Shown one piece after another: positions 58,034 to 64,000 of a stretch of DNA of 64,000 nt. A model generated the notes under the pieces. It saw only the letters and a program-made list of their open reading frames with translations, was not told where the DNA came from and ran no database searches. The position numbers and the translations under genes are program-made. Source of the stretch: Blasia pusilla (taxonomy: Eukaryota > Marchantiophyta > Marchantiopsida > Blasiales); contig CM114272.1 of the NCBI GenBank assembly GCA_050084515.1, positions 1,488,001-1,552,000 of the forward strand. Direction: 5' to 3'. Each line of letters starts with the position of its first letter. Within the stretch, counting starts at the first letter, position 1.

Positions 58034-58630
58034 CTAGGTAAAGCCACCTGTAGGCGGAGGACTGGATGTTCTGACCGGGTGAACTGGTTTCCTGGTGTAA
58101 TCGGACTTCATGATAGACACCTTGTCCGGTTGCTTGCACGCGTGGGAGGTTCCCGGTGCCTCCTGGGTCCGGTATAAGAACTTGTCGCGGTCGGCCACCT
58201 TCGCAGTCCACCAGGATCCGGGTGGATCATCAACCATGTAGAGATGGCCGTCCTTGCCCGTCTCCACCATACGCTTGATGACGGGGCACGGCGGGGGCTT
58301 CTTGTGGAAGTATTGGTAAGTGGTTTCGGCTATAAACGGCGTACGCTCCGGCATAGGCGGCCATGGTTTCGGTGGGGGTGGTATGGGTTTCTCGGGGTAA
58401 TGGTCGTGGTACGTGGTTATCTTGTCCGCCGGCCATCGTTGGGGCGGCGACGGAGGTCGAGGCGGCGGATGGATGGGTTTCTTAGTGTAGTCCGCCTTCA
58501 TCGTTGTGATTCCGTCCATCTTCCCCTTGTTGAACGGAACAACGGTTCGGATAGGCTCCTCTGGGACTTGCTTGGGGAACGCGGGGCATTGATGCAGCCC
58601 GCACGAGCACGCTTTGCAGACGCAGTTCAT
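58034..58630 (-). CDS. SAXO-type axonemal microtubule-stabilising protein, 198 aa
   Basis: The ATG at 58628-58630 opens a single 198-codon frame ending TAG at 58034-58036. The start is supported by the family-typical Cys-rich amino terminus, here NCVCKACSCGLHQCP. Then follow four repeats of the microtubule-binding 'Mn' type: ITTMKADYTKKPIHP, ITTYHDHYPEKPIPP, AETTYQYFHKKPPP and VSIMKSDYTRKPVHP, spaced by Pro-rich linkers. SAXO proteins bind and stabilise axonemal, basal-body and centriolar microtubules. In plants they are expected only where sperm are flagellated. It is shorter than animal SAXO1 because it has fewer repeats. GC content is much higher than in the flanks, as in a functional gene. 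A further upstream exon cannot be excluded. Confidence 0.85.
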   Translation of the reverse strand: MNCVCKACSCGLHQCPAFPKQVPEEPIRTVVPFNKGKMDGITTMKADYTKKPIHPPPRPPSPPQRWPADKITTYHDHYPEKPIPPPPKPWPPMPERTPFIAETTYQYFHKKPPPCPVIKRMVETGKDGHLYMVDDPPGSWWTAKVADRDKFLYRTQEAPGTSHACKQPDKVSIMKSDYTRKPVHPVRTSSPPPTGGFT

Positions 58631-59362
58631 TGGATGACTCTGAGGAGGCGGAATACGGTGCGCACATGTTGTTAGAATTGCTCGATTTTTACTTTGGTGC
58701 GATGCTTTAGAGATTCGCTACTCAATGTTGATGTTGTAATGATTCAGAGTTTTCTGTTTCGATCGACTTGGTGTTTGTTCATGATCATATCATATGATAG
58801 GACGGCGCGTTTCTAGCCACTTCAGAGGACGCTTTGCTATTTGAAAAGTTACTGAAGTGGCTGTATTTTCTTCTAACTTCAGGATGCTCTGCCATTTCAA
58901 TAGGGGCTGACTCTTACTGTAAGAAGCGATTATTGCTTTGTGAACAAGGTTCACTTACTTTGACGTTAAAACTATTTTTTTATGTTTCTGATTGAAACAT
59001 AAATAAATAGATATAAAGATACTAAGTTCTTTAAGATCTCTCAGAGAGTTCTACCGTTCCCCTCAGACTTTCCGACCTCGCTTAAATCTTGAAGCCGCCA
59101 TGAAAGTAGGCTAACAATGTATGCATGTAAAATCAAAGTAAGTTCAATCCTGTGAAGAAATAAGTTGAACCTTGTGAAGAGATGAATAATGTCTTATGTC
59201 ATCAAGTGTCATTACGTCTTGAAAATTGTAACGCATCTTCTGAAGTGGCAAGAGATTTACGTGATCAGATAGGCGCTCTCTGATCAAGTAGAGCAGAAGA
59301 GAGAAAGATAGAAAGCGAGAGAGGGAGGGTGATTTTCTGAAGTAGCGTAGTGAGTGGAGTTC
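58631..59362. other. Upstream region of the SAXO gene
   Basis: Expected to hold its promoter. A pair of ~27-bp direct repeats (CTTCAGAGGACGCTTTGC near 58819 and CTTCAGGATGCTCTGCC near 58881) is visible. No other gene was recognised. Confidence 0.4.
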
Positions 59363-61503
59363 ATGGCTAAATTAAACGCAGAGTCTGCTAACTTGAACTT
59401 GATTACAGCAAAACTTTTGAGTTTCCTGCGCTGCCAGATTAGGTCTGACATCTATTTTTCGGTAAGTGTCTTAGTTCAAATGAGGATCATAATCGATTTG
59501 CCTCACAACTTGTAAGGCAATCGATTCAATTCCTGTTGGAGATATCTGTATATCGGGTGCGTTGGACTGATGGATGTCAATCCATCTATCATCTCATCAA
59601 CGTGATCTATCTGTTTCACATGGCATGCGGCTGTAGTTTCTGGTGGCCTATCCCTCTGCACTGGATGTTGGTTGTATATGTAGCTTCTAATCAGCGTTAT
59701 TTGACTCCTTCCGATGTTATCCCGAAATACATGCGCACTATTTCATGTTCTTGCTCATTGTGCCTCATCTGCCAGATCTCTGACCTCTTCATTGAAGTTA
59801 TTAAATCTTGTGGATTTGTTCAACTACGAAGATATATTCGCAGATATACTCTGGATTTATTCAAGGATACTCATTTAAAAAATGAAGCATTTTTTACACC
59901 TTTCTTAATCACCAGTTCTGCAATTTGGTGCGCTTTGTGCGAGTCCTGATTAAGAAATTTTTGAGGTGAAACAGTACTATGTACAAAATTCGGATCTGGA
60001 TCTCCAAGAGGTCATCTTTGGTTGTCTTTTGCTCCATTGATAAACTAATAGAGCTGAAGTGGAAGGGAATAATCATGAAATACCTTCACTACTATTTGCT
60101 TCGAGTGCTGGCTGAATATGTCTACGGCTTATCCTGTGTATCAAGTTTGTCCGCAAAAGTGGCGGTGTCTTGTTCTAGATCTAGACTGTGACTAGGAGTC
60201 ATATTCTGCATAATCTTATCAATTGCTCTAGATCTGGACTGTGATTAGGAGCCATACTCTGCGTAATCTCATCAAAAGTTATATATTTTTCCAAAGCTAT
60301 CTCAATGGCGATTGCTACACGTTTGTTTCTGAAGAAACATCCAATTCGTACACCTACCCTCTGTCATTTTCCCTGGGTCCAGATTATTACAAGCATAATA
60401 TGCGATGAACATGTGACGTGCATAGAGTCTTGCAACTTTGGAGCCCGTCCTTTAATGAAAGGTTCTCTTTAGAGCCTGGACTAAAAGATTTATTGAGACT
60501 GTTTACCAGAAGCTGGAAAATTACTGGAGCAATCTTATCTCTGCAGTTTTACCTCCAAACCAAATTCATCTGATCGTAATCTTCATTCGAGTCCGTATGC
60601 TTCTATGCTAGCTTGGGAAACTAAGAGCAGTAACGTCCCCTGATATTTCTGGCACTCTTTTGACTCTCTCTTGACCTTAGATGACTTAGATGACAAGTGA
60701 GTTAAAGAGCACGACCTTGCTCCGCAATCATTCTTCCAGTTCTTTGGAAATTCTATTGCACGCTTGTCATTATTTCTATCTGTCTTCTTCAAAACACCTA
60801 GACAAGCTATTGAAAACACTTGATCTTGATCCTCCGTTGTAACAGGAAAGAAAAAAAAATTTGCCGTAAGATTTTAGAGAAAGTGCAAGAGATTCGAGAT
60901 TCTATTGCCGATCGGTTGAGGGAACTGGACATAAGATCGAGGATTTTTGTAAGTGGCAGAATACGCAGTGGAGTTTAAAATGAATGACTCCGCATCTGTG
61001 AAAGGTCAGTACTCACTATTTGATCGGTTAAGGAACAGGTTTGAGCACGTTGTACATGTCAGAACGTGGTATTTCTGCATGGTAATTCAGAATTGAGGGA
61101 ATGAAAAGAAGTGCAGATAGAGATGTAAAATGTTTGGATCTTCTTTTTCCCCTTGCGCTAGTTCTAATCATGATGGTCGGCGTTTCTCTCTTACTGCATT
61201 CCATAGGGGTCCACTTATATATTGTCTCCCTCGTGAGAAGCCTAGGCCTCAGGACAGAAGATAAGTTCCTGGTCGAGAGTCAAAACGTGGTTCCTATTGC
61301 CTTCTTTTGAACTTGCGTGTGTCCAGACATTCCTCTGTCCAGACGTGCAGACGCAAAAAAACCTCAATGTCAGCGCGGTCTGCTTTGCGTGGCCGTGGGT
61401 GAAGCTTTCTCAAAGTGTCAGCCAGGATAAACTCGCACCATTGAACGCATTTGCAGACTGTAGTGAAGATCTAGAAAGTGATCCTCTCCTGACAGAAGAA
61501 TGA
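59363..61503 (+). other. Possible unrecognised split gene (exon-like pieces)
   Basis: Three plus-strand pieces look like exons. 59363-59461 starts with ATG, is open for 33 codons (MAKLNAESANLNLITAKLL...) and meets a consensus GTAAGT donor at 59462. About 60878-60948 encodes KVQEIRDSIADRLRELDIRS between a TTTTAG acceptor and GTAAGT at 60949. 61297-61503 ends in an acidic LESDPLLTEE tail. I recognise no family, the phases do not join without further exons, and a 70-codon hydrophobic ORF (61101-61310) may or may not belong. This is a suggestion only. Confidence 0.25.
60174..60279. repeat. 53-bp tandem duplication
   Basis: CTAGATCT at 60175 and again at 60228 begins two adjacent copies that share GACTGTGA-TAGGAG-CAT and TAATCT-ATCAA, about 87% identical. 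Confidence 0.85.
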
Positions 61504-63080
61504 GAGATGACCTACAAGAGCAGAGGAATGAAGGACCAATTCGCATACGCTTCGAATTGGATGACACGGCATGGATAGTGCGAAGATCCAAGGAACAATT
61601 CAATAGGATATACACATACGGAAAAGATCATCCTAGTTAAATCCGTATACCCATGGATGAATCGAAAGGCGCAGCTCCAGCTCCACCCGCGCACTTTCAA
61701 TTCTCAATTGCACATCAGTTTTCGGCGCGCATCGGAATAAGTCGATATCCTCAGGAAAGATCTCTACAAAAACGATAGGAAAGAGAAATGCTAATTACCC
61801 ATGTGTCGACGATGTAGCGTAACCTCACGGGGCGTTCATGCGGTTGCTGTGACCGTATGTCCGCCATCTTTGGGTGCGTAGGCCGATCCATCTCGAGCTT
61901 CCTGCAGCGGTGAATTCAATTCTGCCGAGTCCTCCAGACGCAGTCAGAGACAGATGGCGAGGACTCGTACTCTAAAACCACAGCGTTAATTCGATTCTGC
62001 CGTGTAGCTCGATCGCCGCTCACGGATGTCAAACCGGTTCGACGCCGCGGGTTCGCGTTCCGTCCGCCCGAAGCGCTGGGCCGGCGTCGAAACGTGAGAA
62101 CTGCCGGCCCTTTCAATGCCCATAGAACACGCGCCGAGCGCCACGTCACGCAGGAGACGTTTGGCCGGCGGAGATACCTGCGAAGGGACTTCATCTAACG
62201 TTCATAGCGAGCTTACCTTTAAGAGTTATATCAACCGTCTTGTAATCAACCCTAACCTCTGAGTCCCTCTCGTTGTTATTTGTTATCTCCTCTCCTCATG
62301 CCAAGTTGCCAACTCATCACCCAGATCGTTCCGAGAAGCCTCCGCTCCCAATCTTGGCCGATGCTGGCGACGCCACGCGGCGCTCCACCCCTACGATCCG
62401 AAAGATCCGTTCCCCACAAACGTCCCATCCCATCGACGGTCTGACATCCGTGCTTCTGCCCATTGCATTAAATGTACCGTTCCAGGCTCCAGCAAATTAT
62501 CCCAAAAAACCCGTGACGGACCGCTGGCGGTGCTGCAACTACTCCGTAGCCCTCTAATTTTTTTAATTACACAGATGAATATATTAGAGAGAGGGTGAGA
62601 ATAAAAATGAAGTCGAAGCATTTAAATTCTTGTCCGCAGGAGCAGTTTACTCTACAACGGGAATAGATTAATTGAAAAGAACGGAATCACGGAGCTTAGG
62701 CTATTTCCAGTTGGTTTTCTCCGTGGATCACGAAGAACGGATGGGAGTTTCCGTTACAAGAATAACGGCTGGAAGTCAGAATGGGACTTTGCGATTTGGA
62801 GTTTCCGTTACAAGATCATCATTTGAGGGAAGAAATGCGTTCAGGGATGACAAAAGGACACTTCTCCATTGAAGCGAATCATCATATATATGGCGATGGT
62901 AATTGGGTTGAGCTCGAAGTCAGACTACCGTTACCAGTGAAGAGATTTCTGCTATTGGGGCCGAGTTCAAAGTGAGAATATGTTTGATCTCCGAGAAACC
63001 CTAAACGCCGTATTCCGGGACTCATCGACATATCCGCCAATCGTCTCAAACACTGGAACGATTTTGGCTGGACTCAAAAT
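61504..63080. other. Unassigned DNA with a CpG-rich patch
   Basis: 61800-62560 is clearly more GC- and CpG-rich than its surroundings (GCGCCGAGCGCC-type sequence) and could be a promoter or first-exon region of a gene on either strand. ORFs on both strands overlap (62 to 94 codons) and none has a recognisable domain. A 17-bp direct repeat, GGAGTTTCCGTTACAAG, occurs near 62745 and 62799. Confidence 0.35.
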
Positions 63081-63087
63081 TAAACAG

Positions 63088-64000
63088 TTCGTGGCAAAAG
63101 GCTGAACTCGAAGACAGAGTGCTGATGGAATGTTTCCAGTGGTCGAAAGACTCCATGTTCACTGGCTCGCACTCAAGCTGACCCCAGGCTCGAATCCAGA
63201 ACGTTGGTAGTCACTAGCTGGGACTCGTAATCATGCAGTGGCAAATAAGCTGAGCCCACGGTCCGAGTCTGAATGGTTACAATCGCCAAAAGATGCCATA
63301 GTCACTAGCTAGAACCCATAATCAGATGGTGCAAACTGATTTGAGCATTAGTCTGGAAGTCAGAATGCTTCCAATCTTCGAAAGACGCCAATCACTCGCA
63401 AGAAATGAAGGGAATAATCAGACCAAGCATGGCAAATGAAGTTGAGCCCAGGCTCGAACGCAGGTAGCTTGAGCAATCGTCTAGAAAAGCTGCATTGAGT
63501 CGCTGGGACTCATGAAACCGTGGCAGACAAGCTGAGTGCACGCTCCAAGGCAGGGTGTTGCAAATCGTTGAAAAGCATCCGAAGTCATTTCCTAGAACCC
63601 ACAATCAAACAGTGTCAAATGATTAAGTTCAGCTGAAGCTGGATGCCATAATGCCTCCACCGTCAGAATCACGAGTCTCTTGGAAGGACGCATCATCACA
63701 AAGACTTCAGCCCTGACTTCAGGCCGAAGTGCTTCCCATGAATAGCCAAAACAAATCATTTATTAGCAAACACATCATCAAACCATGGCAAAGTAGTTGA
63801 GTGCGAGCTGGAAGCGAGAATGGAGATCGTCTTCAAAAGATACCATAGTCACTGGCTAGAATTCATGAAAATGCTATGGCAAATGAGCAGAGCTCATTCT
63901 GGAAACAAGAGTGATGCTCGTCCTTGAAAGGCGCCATATATAATCGCTAGCTAGGACTTATCATCAGACGTTGTCAAAGAAGTTGATACTATCCTAGAAG
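63088..64000. repeat. Diverged ~90-100-bp minisatellite reaching the window end
   Basis: A landmark of TGGCAAA/TGTCAAA type followed by AAG-TGAG-CC and GCT-GAA recurs near 63091, 63239, 63330, 63429, 63523, 63613, 63787, 63876 and 63975. Most spacings are 87-99 bp; one is about twice that and the first is longer. Each unit also carries a CGAAAGA(T/C)GCCA-like block and AGTCACT-GCT-GA-C-CAT. At least nine units are present and the array is open at the right edge. Confidence 0.8.

Noticed and set aside
59536-59949. 137-codon ORF as a gene
   Set aside because: Cys/Trp/Ile-rich, no domain, and it begins 75 bp after an apparent splice donor; likely chance.
63088-64000. CRISPR array
   Set aside because: The units diverge throughout and lack identical repeats separated by unique spacers; the source is a plant nuclear genome.

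Overview
The window is a repeat-rich, AT-leaning stretch of plant nuclear DNA. Two host genes can be supported. One is a spliced GRAS transcription factor whose domain matches NSP1 (Nodulation Signaling Pathway 1). The other is a short SAXO-type axonemal microtubule protein. A SAXO gene implies motile flagellated cells, so the source is most likely a land plant with swimming sperm (bryophyte, lycophyte or fern). The sequence alone does not let me choose among these.

Layout. 0-9.4 kb: dispersed repeats (an LTR-like ~0.63-kb family called R1 here, and a MITE-like family with GGTTGC ends called M1), a gag-like remnant on the minus strand, an unrecognised broken ORF and a ~0.57-kb segment duplicated in tandem with a 644-bp period. 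10-19.7 kb: a decayed Ty3/gypsy retrotransposon flanked by two SINE-like direct repeats. Its coding order is Gag, zinc knuckles, aspartic protease, a Dnmt3/DRM-like cytosine methyltransferase, reverse transcriptase, RNase H, integrase, and a C-terminal PHD finger. 21.6-23.6 kb: a broken non-LTR-type reverse transcriptase element, minus strand. 24.4-25.05 kb: a Helitron with intact termini and further Helitron ends nested in it. 25-34 kb: AT-rich gene-poor DNA with dispersed repeats and a CACTA-like fragment. 34.5-39.9 kb: many short tandem duplications leading up to the NSP1-like gene (39.9-43.8 kb, one 1,890-bp intron). 45-57 kb: minisatellites and fragments of hAT, Ty3/gypsy and Ty1/copia elements. 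57.6-58.6 kb: a Helitron-like 5' end and the SAXO gene (minus strand). 59-63 kb: mostly unassigned, with some exon-like pieces. 63.1-64 kb: a diverged ~90-100-bp minisatellite that runs off the window.

How it fits together. The two host genes have no evident functional link: NSP1 proteins act in strigolactone and symbiosis transcription, SAXO proteins in the sperm axoneme. Most of the remaining sequence is transposable-element debris. The most interesting system is the retrotransposon whose polyprotein combines a DNA-methylation writer with a PHD chromatin reader. This copy is dead (stops, frameshifts, and loss of the methyltransferase catalytic segment), but its domain order is readable.
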